Shown here in pieces: positions 8,889 to 18,483 of a DNA stretch of 25,000 bases; within the stretch, counting starts at the first letter, position 1, and each line of letters begins with the position of its first letter. The DNA is from Cristatella mucedo (lineage: Eukaryota; Bryozoa; Phylactolaemata; Cristatellidae). Made by a program: the position numbers and the translations under genes. Under the pieces are notes generated by a model. The model saw nothing but the letters and a program-made list of their open reading frames with translations, was not told the DNA's origin and made no database searches. The stretch covers positions 905,001 through 930,000 of the forward strand of contig WPIO01000017.1 in assembly GCA_009760855.2 (NCBI GenBank), read 5' to 3'.

Positions 8889-9057
8889 TCACCGTGACGG
8901 CCCAGGAGTAAGGTGCTCGCTCTTTACTACTGAGGTCGTGGGTTCAAATTCTGCTGCTGGCGATCCTCCATTGACAACAGCAAGCGGTAGTGACAGCCGT
9001 CAAGGTTCTTCTGCCGGTATACAAAGGAAGGCAGTTTAATCAGCTAACATTTCTTTT
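8889..9057 (+). mobile_element. tRNA-like SINE, family 1, copy 3
   Basis: A diverged but complete-order copy: head CACCGTGACGGCCCAGGAGT, then AAGGTGCTCGCTC, the B-box region GAGGTCGTGGGTTCAAATTC, body AGCAAGCGGTAGTGACAGCC, and GGTATACAAAGGAAGGCAGT with TTTAATCAGCTAAC. The left arm of the inter-box palindrome is lost (CTTTACTACTG), while the right arm GAGGTCGTG is kept. Confidence 0.75.
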
Positions 9058-9060
9058 CAA

Positions 9061-9128
9061 AGTGGCTGTGATGACCACCAAGGATCCTCTGCTGCTATAT
9101 AAAAAAACGCTGGTAACCTATCTGATCT
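9061..9128 (+). mobile_element. SINE family 1, 3' fragment
   Basis: GTGGCTGTGATGACCACCAA and TCTGCTGCTATATAAAAAAA correspond to the last third of the SINE immediately upstream, in the same orientation. It is either a second truncated insertion or a partial tandem duplication. Confidence 0.5.
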
Positions 9129-9847
9129 TAGTTTTTATTTTTACTTTTCTCGGCCTTGAATCCGTTTAAGGTTTTATGTGGGAATTATTATTAAGATGCC
9201 CTGGTGCGACTTTGGTCGAGACTCTGTGCTTTCTCGGATTCGATACCACTTTTGGTTTGATATTAACAGCAGTTAATAGCACAACCAGACTGTATACTCG
9301 CTCAGTTCTACAGCACGGAGGAGTATAACGATGTCGATGTAGAATATCTATGTAGCAGGTTTGTACTAGTGCGGCCGTTGTATGTTTCGGCTTTAGGCTC
9401 ATGGCTGACTATGGTCGCTTAGTTTGATAGTGCAACTAAAGAGTATGGAGCTACAATCGTTACTCTGGACGGACTCGGCTCATTAGTCTGCACATTACAA
9501 CTTGCAGACAAAGAGTATAGGAAGGTCGCACGCAACGCAATGAAGGTCAAATCCTATGCAGCATAAATCTCATGCAAAACAAAGCTCATTGAATCGAGTG
9601 ACCGTTGCTACGATGAGCTTTCCGCTATGCAGCATGAAGTCACAGCAACTTTCAACGCTCTCGAGATGATGGCTAGATAACGGACGTACACCTCAACGAA
9701 TGCATACATATAAAGAATACATACAATGAATACATACAATACAACACTCGCAAGAACAATACAGTATACACATAAATACAATGACAACCTTTTCGCTGAT
9801 GTCCAGATCGAAAGTCGCTATCCAATCTCTGCAGAACAGAGACAAGC
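9129..9847. other. No recognisable gene
   Basis: AT-leaning sequence. The stretch 9320-9365 weakly resembles the end of LINE A (ATAACGATGTCGATGTAGAA against ATAACAATGACGATGCTGAA). The stretch 9700-9785 is an AT-rich, ATACA-rich simple region. No gene is supported. Confidence 0.4.
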
Positions 9848-9905
9848 ATATTTAACAGCCGGTTTTGTATAGCGGCAGAAGAGCCTTTATGGCCACGTCG
9901 GCAAG
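9848..9905 (-). mobile_element. SINE family 1, 3' fragment
   Basis: The reverse strand reads GCTCTTCTGCCGCTATACAA then AACCGGCTGTTAA, the 3' end of the family 1 SINE. The tRNA-like head is missing. It is therefore a 5'-truncated copy. Confidence 0.6.
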
Positions 9906-10345
9906 GACAAAAAGGCGAGTCTGGACTTTCACCTCCTAGCATTCAGTCGGCGGCTTGATTACGCCGATAGGAGGCAAACAATTTGGTAGCGCTGTATAGA
10001 CGATAGCTTAAATTTGTTAAGCTCAAGATTCGGGCGAGGAAAGACTGGTTTGTATTTGCGAAAGGATGCGATGTAGCGATGTTCGACCCAGAGTTCAATT
10101 GCACATAGATAGGTACTCCTTTGATCCTCTAATATTCACCGTTATCATGCATGGTTTGTGAGTTGTGCTTCTCGCCGAATCAATGAGTAGCACGTCGTTT
10201 GCTACTTGTCTGACGTCTTCGGAGTTGTGGAGCGAATCTTATCACTCTAGTTGTAGCCTTATCAGCCAGTCAAGAAAGTTTCCGATCTCTCCTTCAATAA
10301 ATACTCTGGAGATGTTCTTACATACTGCAGCTGTAGCATACGCTT
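9906..10345. other. No recognisable gene
   Basis: Unassigned sequence before the next LINE tail. Short frames only. Confidence 0.4.
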
Positions 10346-10575
10346 TGATAATAATAATAATAATAATAATAATAGTGAGACAACATTTGTATAACGCCAT
10401 CAGAGAACAAAATCTCTTTCTTGGCACTTTACAGATGTTGTATAGAAATTATTAGCAAATGATTGATAGTAACATCCGCAAGCGTCAGGCAGAGTGTAAG
10501 CACGCATAAGCATACAATAGACGAATAGCAAAGACCCATTGAATGCTGTAACAGATAAATAACAAAGCGCACCAA
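10346..10575 (-). mobile_element. LINE 3' end E
   Basis: The minus strand contains the 3' UTR wording GCTTATGCGTGCTTACACTC, then GTGCCAAGAAAGAGATTTTG, TTCTCTGATGGCGTTATAC and an (ATT)n tail at about 10348-10374. This is the non-coding end of the same LINE. The coding part is absent or unrecognisable. Confidence 0.7.
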
Positions 10576-10885
10576 GGGCACCTACGCCTTTTGTTCTGAG
10601 TCGAGCCACCAGAGGTACATTCGTGGGAAATCGGCTTTGAGTGAGGCTCGCTCATCTTTCAAGAGGCACTAGTGCGGCAGCTGAATGCTAGCGACCGTTT
10701 TTGATCGCTTCGACCTCATTTTGCAACTGTTCTGCAGCCATCACAATGTCTAACGCGTCTTGCAGTGTCAGACATTTTACTGTTAAAAGTTTTATGCGAG
10801 TGGCTTTGGAAGAAAGGGCTCGCACTATTTGGTTTTATAGAGCTTAAATATACACGGTATTCAAGTGAAAAATAAAGAACATGCA
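10576..10885. other. Spacer between two LINE ends
   Basis: No supported feature. A short minus-strand frame (10716-10916) shows no domain. Confidence 0.35.
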
Positions 10886-11425
10886 CACACGCGTCTTCAA
10901 AGGTTTTGTCGCTCACTTTTAGGTCCCTTCATTCTATGGCTCCAGCCTATCTGTCAGATATACTACCCCATCAGGCCAAGCATCGTACCACCCGCTTTTC
11001 GGAATCCAACAGTCTAGAAATACCTCATACAAACCTTAAATCCTTTGGAGACCGTGCATTTAGTTCATATTCTCCCAAAGCCTGGAACTCCCTCCCGACC
11101 TGCGTCAGAACATCCCCTGACCTGACCACATTTAAAAGGAACCTAAAAACACACCTATTTAGGGCAGCATTTAGTGGGTCCCTGTGATTCGTCCTTGATG
11201 TGCTTATGCGTGCTGACACTGTGCATGCTGCCACTAACCACATTTGCATGCTGACCCTGTGCATGTCACCTCTAACCATATTATTCATTTCGTTTGTTTT
11301 TCAAGCATGGTTTTACTTACCATTCAATTGCATTTCCCTTTGCAGCAAATGTAAAGCGCCTAGAAATAGATTGAGTTCTCTGGGGGTGCTTTATCAAGTG
11401 CATTATAAATTATTATTATTAAAGG
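10886..11425 (+). mobile_element. LINE 3' fragment F, best-preserved C-terminus
   Basis: This 5'-truncated copy begins at about 10886, at the position equivalent to 'DFKV' of the longer copy. It holds an uninterrupted frame to a stop at 11187. The translation includes 'APAYLSDILPHQAKHRTTRF', 'NLKSFGDRAFSSYSPKAWNS' and 'LTTFKRNLKTHLF', the conserved C-terminal domain downstream of RT in L2/CR1-like LINEs. The 3' UTR (11190-11340) includes two TGCATGCTG boxes 23 bases apart. The element ends GCGCCTAGAAATAGATTGAG, TTCTCTGGGGGTGCTTTATC and a short ATT tail. An open frame suggests this is one of the younger insertions, but without RT it is not autonomous. No clear target duplication was found. Confidence 0.85.
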
Positions 11426-11437
11426 CGCTGCCACAGT

Positions 11438-11510
11438 GACTAGCCGAACGGCTGACCGTGGCTCAGACTAACTGCCCGGGCTTCAAACCAAAGCAACCAC
11501 GTCCAGAGAC
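11438..11510 (+). mobile_element. Possible tRNA-like SINE head
   Basis: TGACTAGCCGAACGGCTGAC resembles an A box and GGGCTTCAAACC a B box, about 40 bases apart, as in a tRNA-derived promoter. The rest does not match either SINE family well. It may be a third family or chance. Confidence 0.25.
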
Positions 11511-12173
11511 TCCTACTCGGTCGAATGACTCAAGCACAACCAACCTAGATTTAATTTGAAAAAAATTAAGACAATGCATCTAAGAGTATAGCCGAGCAAA
11601 AGCTCAGTCGTTATGACTCAGCGACCGCCAGACCGTCGCGGCAACTGACTGTCCGGTTGAGGACTGATCCATTTTTTTCCGTCCCGCTTTGAGAGAATCT
11701 CTGCAGCATTTAAATAAGTCATAATTAACGCACGGGTCAAAAGCCTACTCATAGCTGTTCATATATCAATGCACAATATTAAATGCTCCGTTTCACCTAT
11801 GAGAATGCGTGGTGTAACTACAAATGCAAATTTATAAACTATCCAGTTTTTGACAGACTCATCCTAGCTGTGCTGTCGTAGTAGTAATACAAATCAAACA
11901 ACGGGCACAACGGAAGCATGACGTCAAGCGACTTGCCTTTGAGGGATGGACTCAAAGACTCACAATCAAATTTAATTTAATTTTTTATTTTTCTAATGCT
12001 ATTGCTATATTTCTATTGCTGCCGTGCTCGATTACGTGCTCCTCCAGCATTCCTGCATGTCCAGACATTCCTCCACTCGGCATTCCCGCGTGTTGAAAGG
12101 CAGCCTCCGGGAATCGCTAGCCGCGCTTCGACGAGCTTCCCCAGCCAGTATTTCGTCGCGCGGTGGCAAGCAC

Positions 12174-12191
12174 CAGCACCACGTGGTGCTG
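12174..12191. repeat. 18-bp palindrome centred on an E-box
   Basis: CAGCACCACGTGGTGCTG is its own reverse complement. Its centre CACGTG is the canonical E-box bound by bHLH-type dimers (family knowledge). It sits in a GC-rich block. Confidence 0.85.
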
Positions 12192-12343
12192 CGAGCCCTG
12201 CGAGTCTGTGGCCTAGAGACTGTATAGTAGAAGGGCTCACAGAGCGCTTGTAGCAACCGGCCACCGGAGCGCCAATGGTGAAAGGAGAGCTCAGCTCGCG
12301 AGCCGCTTGAAATTTTCAGTGCATCAACCCCTGAAAAACACGT

Positions 12344-12346
<3 letters not shown>

Positions 12347-12370
<24 letters not shown>
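12347..12370 (+). repeat. (CT)12 microsatellite
   Basis: Twelve CT dinucleotides, followed by CACTCACTCG. On the minus strand one frame reads it as an Arg-Glu run, which is an artefact of the repeat. Confidence 0.95.
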
Positions 12371-12374
<4 letters not shown>

Positions 12375-12537
12375 CACTCGCTACCTCTCCTCCACACACG
12401 ACCCAAGATGAAAAGTATTAGGACAGCTCCAAATGACCAGAAACAAATAATTTAAATTGTACGTAATTGGGATTACAGGTAGAAAAGCTTCTACTCAGCG
12501 TGCGATTAGGGCAAATATCTCAAAATGGCGTAGTAGT

Positions 12538-12645
12538 GCTATAATAATGATGATAATAATAATAGTATTAAATATTGTGGCCCAGGAAACAAAAATCTTT
12601 TTTCCAGGAGCTTTGTTACTTCCTGCAATAGAAGCCATTATCAAG
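12538..12645 (-). mobile_element. Decayed LINE 3' tail
   Basis: An imperfect ATA/ATG-rich run (12540-12570) is followed by GTGGCCCAGGAAACAAAAAT and CCAGGAGCTTTGTTACTTCC. This parallels the order of the tail at 10348-10445 (ATA run, CGCCATCAGAGAACAAAATC, CTTGGCACTTTACAG). Similarity is moderate. Confidence 0.4.
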
Positions 12646-12670
12646 AGTCAATGACACATAGCGAGCATAC

Positions 12671-12855
12671 TAAAAAAAAAAAATCCTAGCTGATTAAACA
12701 GCCTCTTTTTGTATAGCGACAAAATAGCCTTTACGGCTATCACCACCGCTTGCAGTGGCGATAAAGAATCACCCACCGCAGGAATCGAACCCACGACCTC
12801 GGGACCGAGGTCGTGAAAGCAACCGCCTTAACTAGTGTGCCATCACAGCTCACCA
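12671..12855 (-). mobile_element. tRNA-like SINE, family 1, copy 4
   Basis: Read on the minus strand: GTGAGCTGTGATGGCACACT, AGTTAAGGCGGTTGC, the intact 24-nt palindrome, B box GTGGGTTCGATTCC, body GCAAGCGGTGGTGATAGCCG, GCTATACAAAAAGAGGCTGT and TTAATCAGCTAGGA, then a T-rich tail at 12672-12683. It is the copy with the best-kept A-box to B-box region. Confidence 0.85.
12792..12815. repeat. SINE inter-box palindrome
   Basis: CACGACCTCGG and CCGAGGTCGTG are exact reverse complements separated by GA. The palindrome lies between the two Pol III boxes, where a normal tRNA has its anticodon arm. Copies at 1412-1600, 5804-5993 and 19365-19518 keep it with one or two mismatches. Confidence 0.85.
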
Positions 12856-13204
12856 CATACTAAGACGAGCATGCTAAAGCGAGCACGTATTATGCTCTGT
12901 CAAAGCAAGCAATAGCACGCAAGAGTAATCCACTCAGGACAGCTTGTTAATAGGAGCCCCGGTGAGAAACTCGCACTGACTGAATAGTGCGCATGTGGAT
13001 CGTTCAATAAGGCCACTGGCTGACGCTGCGGAAGGTGCCGGTGGGAGCTCGTTGATTCTGCTGAGGGTAGGTCGATAAGAAGGCTTCCGTCTTGACGCCG
13101 GCCGGGCAGGGGCCAATTCTCTTTGGGCTTTCGCCTAGATAGGCGTAGCGTGTCCAATCGGATAAGCTATTCTCCCATTGGAATTGTTAGGCTTATAGTT
13201 TGTT
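12856..13204. other. No recognisable gene
   Basis: Frames on the minus strand (60-85 codons) overlap in two registers and carry no domain. No repeat of the known families is seen. Confidence 0.35.
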
Positions 13205-14085
13205 ACTTTTTAATGGCTACAATTATCATAATAATGCATTTTAAAAGGGCCCCAAAGAGAACTAAATTTCTTTCGATGCTCTTGAATAGGCTGGAAACGA
13301 TGCATATCAACTGATTAGCGATAACAACGTGCACGAGTGTGCATGGATGTACGCACACAAACGACAATCAAATGCACGGAGCAAATGCTGTGAGAAACAA
13401 GTGGGGTTTTATTTCCCCTTTTTACTGTGAGTCGAAGAATGTTGTGATGTCAGCAGTCGCTATCGAGTTCCAGGCTTGGAGTGCATAAGAGGCCGCACTG
13501 GATTTTAAGTTAGTTAGGAGCACAGTTAAACGAGCAGAGATAGAGGTTAAGGGGGGGGGTTGATGGAATGCTTGGAGTAATCGGAAGGAAATGGATGGGA
13601 AAGTATAAATTATGGCAGAGAAATGTTGCCAGCACTGATGTCTCCGGTCCCCTCAGTACTTTAATGGTTCTCCACGTGACCGTTGGCTGTTGATATATCT
13701 ACGCTCTGGAATCAAATCACTCCATAAGATAAAAACATATGCCATCATCTGCATAAAAATTAAAGCCTAGATTGTGCTTGGCGATCGATTAAATCAGCAT
13801 GAAGTATAGTATAAATTATGAAAAGAGGTAGACCAAGCACTGATCGCTTGGTAACCTACTTTTAAAGGCTCCTCGGACGACCGTTGGATGTTGACACCAA
13901 AGCTCTGAAATCTTTCACTAAGATTATACCTAAACCGTAGCACTGCTGTACAGTGCTGCCCTGGGATACGGTAGATACTCAACAGCGACCTTGAGATCAA
14001 TCTTATCAAAGGCCGCTGAGTGTTCCAGTAGAACTGGCAGGCAGATTCTACATTAATCAACGTTACAGAGAAAGTTAACGTACTC
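13205..14085 (-). mobile_element. Rearranged LINE remnant G (RT to tail)
   Basis: On the minus strand, RT motif A appears as 'LLEHSAAFDKIDLKVAVEYL' (around 14000) and is followed by 'FQSFGVNIQRSSEEPLKVGY' (about 13860-13920). The catalytic box follows as FYADD, with YADD encoded at 13744-13755. Next, instead of the C-terminal region, a second copy of the 'SIDVNRQRSSEKPLKY'-type segment lies at about 13600-13720. The C-terminal zone (13380-13560) and the 3' terminus (13205-13330) end it. The order points to an internal duplication or to two nested insertions. Frames are broken throughout, and a G9 run lies at 13551-13559. Confidence 0.7.
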
Positions 14086-14239
14086 TAGGTAGTTCCGAAT
14101 CCGTGGAATGATTAGCTCTAAATACTGCTGACTGGAACGTGCTTGCGGTTTGATGCCGTAAGATATAAGTTTAGCTGGTTCGTCACTACTAGTTCGAGTG
14201 CCTTCGGTAAAATGATTCAATTAGCCCACTCCCTCCTCC
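14086..14239 (-). other. Possible upstream LINE sequence
   Basis: Minus-strand wording such as 'SSQQYLELIIPRIRNYLEYV' leads into the RT motif A region of LINE G but does not match the other copies clearly. It may be diverged RT or unrelated. Confidence 0.2.
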
Positions 14240-14335
14240 GCCCTTAGCACAGGCGTTAACCGCTCGCACTTGGCGACCCAGGTGGTGGGTTCACTTCCTG
14301 GAGCAGGCAATCCATTATGCTCCCCCTGCAAGTGA
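14240..14335 (+). mobile_element. tRNA-like SINE fragment, family 2
   Basis: GGCGTTAACCGCTCGCACTT is followed by CCAGGTGGTGGGTTCACTTC and TGGAGCAGGCAATCC. The same series is seen at 8815-8880 and, more weakly, at 7206-7300. B-box-like wording is present and the A box is degenerate. Confidence 0.45.
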
Positions 14336-15289
14336 GGGTGCTAAACATTGAGGTCTTTTTTTATAGCTATCTATGAATGAGAATCTTTTTGACCAGCCGA
14401 CGTTGACCTCGAATGGAATTTGAGAGTCGTTCTAGTCCACGGTTGACAATTTGATAAGTGGCCTGACAACAGCATTTTTATGGACGCAGAGACAATACTG
14501 GAGGTCAAGGACATACTTAATTTGTAAGTTTTGGTTGTCATTTGAGCTACTTGGCACTTGTTGGCCAAAATGCTTTGATAACGGTCATTAAATACTGTAA
14601 GTTGTTAATGGTTTTTAATGTGCTTTTAGAATATTAGACCGCATGTAAGCGTGTTTTTTGCGTTTGCGCTTTCTTAATTTATTGCTCCTAATAGGTGAAA
14701 GAAAGCTCGCTTTTTATTATTAGTGGACATTCGCTTGAGTTATTGCAGGCATGCCCTACTTGGATCGTGTTGTGGCCGCTGCGCGCCTTCATGAAAGCGA
14801 GTTTTTTTGGTGAACTCGACGTTTGGCTAAAAGGATTACCGGAATTGTTACAGGTTCTCTAGAAAAACTATTGCATCAACTTCAATACATTTCTAAAGGG
14901 ACAGAGGGGACAGATGGAAGGAGCTGGCTAGGCGGAAAAACCTAAAGGAAGGTTCTGGCTGGTTCCCGAAAAAATCCATAAACATTCCATTCAGGGACAC
15001 TAAAAGATTGCAAAAGCTTCTCACTAGATTGGATGTGCTTGTCATGAAAAAGTTCGAAACAATCACAAAATCAATTTCTAAAGAGATTTGAGTTACGAAG
15101 AATAATCAGAGGCATTTCTAGCCCAGCGTAACCGTAGGGCAAAGACACACCTGAAAGGTGACGCGCTAGTTGGATACACTCGACCACTCAGCGTACGAAA
15201 TGTCCGTGACTCTGACACCTGTAGCCGAATGCATCTGATGACCTAGATTGGGAGCTTGAGCTCTGCGGCACATGTGAGGCGCCTGGATG
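14336..15289. other. No recognisable gene
   Basis: Unassigned sequence ahead of the long LINE. The expected first half of the endonuclease could lie in 14880-15289, but I could not recognise its motifs. Only chance-length frames are present. Confidence 0.35.
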
Positions 15290-18072
15290 AGATTAAGCGC
15301 TCGTTCTTCCATTTCAAACCATTTGCAATCCCCTCAAAGCAGTCTTTCGAATCTATGGTCTTGAGTTCATCCGACAAGCTGCCAATGGTTGCAGTAATCT
15401 ATCGCCTCAAGCTAACAAGTCCTCCTTTATATCAGATTTCATTTCAGTCTTGTGTACAAGAAATAGATCGTTCCTCATTACGGGTGATTTTTACGTTCGT
15501 TTGGATTACTTATCTGACGCCTTCAGCACTAAATTGCATGCACTGACTGACTTCTGTTGTGGCTCATTTGCATGGCTCTACTCACATCGAAGGTCACACA
15601 CTCGACCAAAATATCTAACTCAACCACTATCATCACATAATTATACAAAACCCTGCTTATTTGAATACATGCAGATCTTATTCAGCCTACAGCGCATGCC
15701 CTACTCTGCAACCAAAGTCACCTGTGAATTGCTAAACATCAAGACCCTTGACATCGATGCTGTCCGCGCCAGAATATCTTATTTGCCCCTGCTGCACCAT
15801 CACCCTTGCGACCTATCATCATTAGTATAATGATACAACACCACACAAGCAAACATGTTTGAAGAGTTTGCACCTCTGACTAAGCGCACTGTGCATCGTC
15901 GGAAGGACGGTATATGGTTTACCTCAGACATTAAACAAGCTATTCTTACTAAGTGAAAGCTTGAAAAAGCATTTAGAAGACCAGGGCTGGCTGTCAAGCG
16001 ACAGGCATACGAGGACTACTGTAGATCGTACCAATCAGTTCTAGCAAGGGCAAAGTCCATCTTCTATAAAAACATTGTTGAGTCACAGATGCACAATCCA
16101 AAGATGCTGATGTCTTCGATCAACCATCTCCTTAACCACTCCCAGGCTAGCTCTTTACATAGTGATCCTTGTAATGGTCTAGCCAACCGCTTCTCTAGCT
16201 TTTTTTCAACAAGATAGACAAGATCAGAGAGTTCATCCCTAGGGGGAACAGCATCCCCTCTGGAATCCTGTCCCTCAATTCCATGCCGCACGTCTATGCC
16301 AACATGCAAGAAGGCCACGAGTGACCTCATCCTGAAGTCCCTATCCCAATCAAAGAAGATTGCTAGTCCCCTGGACCCTATTCCTACTGGCCTGCTTCTA
16401 CGGGGCTGGATCTGCTGCTGCCATGCATAACTAACATCATAAATATGTCATCACTCTCAGATAATGTCCCGGAACCTTTCAAAAAAGGCTGTAGTCAGGT
16501 CATTGCTCAACAAAGCAACGCTAGACCACGAGAACTTGCAACTTCAGCCTGGTCTCTATTCTACTGCTTCTATCAATACATTAAAACGAGTCTTGGCAGA
16601 CCAACTGAACTCGTATATTGAAAATTCAAACCTTGCTACTAAGTTTCAGTCTGCTTTTAGAGCTACTAGCTTCAGAGTTAGCATTGCTTAGGGTTCTTAA
16701 CGACTTTCTCCGGAATGCAAAGTCTCTCCGCTGGTTTTGCTCGATCCTTCGGCAGGTTTCAATACTGTCGATCACCAAGTCCTTCTCGAGCGCCTCTGAT
16801 CTCACATGGGCATCACTGGTACTGCACTGCCATGGTTGGAGTTAGTTGGATACTCGAGAGTATTGATGTGAACGGACGAAATCATCCGAGGAACCTCTGA
16901 AGTAAGGGGTATCTCAGGGCTCCGTGCTCGGTCCGATTCTTTTCACGGTTTAAACTCTCCCTCTTGCCGATGTGATTGCCAAGCACAATCTAGGCTTTCA
17001 CTCCTATGCAGATGACACTCAGCTGTACCTTTGCTTTTCCCGTCCAGCTTTCCAGTACGTGGAATTCTTAAATCTCTTGCTGCATATATTGATGACATCC
17101 ACACACGAAAGGAAGCAAACTCTCTTAAATGGATTAAACCAAGTTACTAGTTATGGCAAACCAAGTGTGATCCAGAAATGAAAAAGCTTAACGGTCAAAA
17201 TCGGCTCTGCCAGCGTATCTACTGTTGAGTCGGCACGAAATCTAAATGTCCTATTCCGAAGTGACCTTTCATTAGGCAACCAAATCAGCTTCAAACTCAA
17301 GTCTGCCTACTTTCAGCTACATAAAATTGCTAAAATTTGGGCTTGCTTATATAGGAATGCCACATTTACATTAGTCTATGCATTTGTGATATTCCGTCTC
17401 TACTTCTGTAACTCACTGCTTGCTGGTCTACCGGCCTGTGCAATCAGGCGATTACAGCTGGTGTAAAACTCTGCAGCTAGGGTTGCCTGTAGTTAGCGTC
17501 GCAGTTGCCACACCACAACACTTCTCGCCGACCTGCACTGGCTCACAGTCAAGAAACGTATCGACTTTAAGGAGGTTCTGTCACTCACTTTTAGCTACCC
17601 TTTGGCTCCGGCCTATTTATCCGATCGACTGCCCTACCAGGCTAAGCATTGTACCACCCGCTTTTCGGAATCTAATCATTTACCTACGCCACTTACGAAC
17701 TTCAAATCCTTTAGAGACCGTGCTTTTAGTTCGTATGCTCCCAAAGCCTGGAACTCACTACCGTCTGACATCACAACATCCCCTGGCTCGGCGATATTTA
17801 AAAAGAAGCTACAACGCATCTCTTTATCATAGCATTTAGTGGGTCTATATGATTCATCCTTTGTGCGTTTATGGGTGCTGAAGTGTGCATGTTGCTACTG
17901 ACCATATTTGCATGCTGCCCATATGCATGTCACCTCTAATCATGATATACTTGTTGTCATTGAGCATGCTACCACTAACTATTCGAGCGTGCTTCCTTCT
18001 CAGCACATGTAAAGTGCCTAGAAATAAACTGAGTTCTCTGAGGGCGCTACACAAATATATTATTATCATTTT
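15290..18072 (+). mobile_element. Longest LINE copy H (endonuclease, RT, tail)
   Basis: This is a nearly continuous but many-times frameshifted element. The C-terminal half of an APE endonuclease comes first: 'SFESMVLSSSDKLPMVAVIY', then 'LITGDFYVRLDYLSDAF' near 15475 (GDFN in active relatives, here GDFY), and an eroded 'HTLDL'-like HTRPK at about 15600. The linker ('KTLDIDAVRA', 'QAYEDY', 'NPKMLMSSINHLLNHSQ') runs to about 16300. The RT follows ('PFKKAVVRSLLNKATLDHEN' and YADD at 17005-17016), then the C-terminal 'FRDRAFSSYAPKAWNSLP' near 17710. The 3' UTR and GCCTAGAAATAAACTGAGTT terminus lead to an ATT-rich tail at about 18050-18072. Stops and frameshifts make it inactive. The true 5' end is not visible. 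Confidence 0.85.
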
Positions 18073-18178
18073 TAAGCTCTCTTAGTTCGCTGTGTACAGT
18101 AAATACGTATATTATTTCATTTTACGACACATTTCACACGCGGCACAAAACAATCAGGGCGTCCACAACACAACTGGA

Positions 18179-18192
18179 GGGTTTATAAACCC
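18179..18192. repeat. 14-bp palindrome with TATAAA core
   Basis: GGGTTTATAAACCC is its own reverse complement and presents TTTATAAA on both strands. It lies about 100 bases after the tail of LINE H. Confidence 0.8.
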
Positions 18193-18324
18193 CTGCTGGA
18201 CAGACTCACTCGCTCACATGCAGAATTACATAGGCTGACTAGAATATGAAATCGCGGGCGGGCGCTCTTTAATTTGCAAGTTTTCATCGTTGCACTACCG
18301 CATGCAGACGGGCAGAGCGGACTA

Positions 18325-18483
18325 CGTAGGCCACGGCCATTCTGCTGGAGGATCGTCAAGGGACGTGTCGCTGTTGGTTGGTGCGTCGTCCGTGTATTCG
18401 CCTCGGTATTTTTCAAGTTCAAAAGGAATTTCCACTCTGTGGCAGAATGATATCGAGACCGACGGGTCATGGTCACCTGTCCG
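18325..18483 (-). CDS. Unidentified acidic frame (53 codons, stop-bounded)
   Basis: The minus-strand frame ends at a TAG (18324-18322) and is bounded upstream by TAG at 18486-18484. Its product is hydrophilic and acidic ('FELEKYRGEYTDDAPTNSDT', 'LDDPPAEWPWPT'), more protein-like in composition than the surrounding frames. A possible acceptor GCGGACAG|GTGACC sits just inside the frame but has a poor pyrimidine tract. It could be the last exon or C-terminal tail of an unknown protein, or the end of a retroelement polyprotein. I do not recognise it. Confidence 0.2.

Larger units (their letters stand above)
11511..12537. other. Unassigned; GC-rich core at 12010-12330
   Basis: AT-rich sequence to 12000 is followed by a GC-richer block with overlapping frames of 67-113 codons on both strands and no recognisable domain. 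The block holds an 18-bp palindrome (12174-12191) and a (CT)12 run. It could be a small CpG-island promoter or a decayed exon. From 12375 to 12537 nothing is seen. Confidence 0.35.

Noticed and set aside
9320-9365. Another LINE tail
   Set aside because: It resembles only the very end of LINE A; the TTCTCT and GCGCC blocks expected next to it are missing.
12032-12373. 113-codon minus-strand protein with an Arg-Glu N terminus
   Set aside because: The N terminus is just the (CT)12 microsatellite read backwards and the rest has no domain.
13123-13314. Third signal-anchor exon ('LIVCYFLMATIIIIMHF')
   Set aside because: The hydrophobic run is produced by the AT-rich LINE tail (ATTATCATAATAAT) and no splice donor follows.
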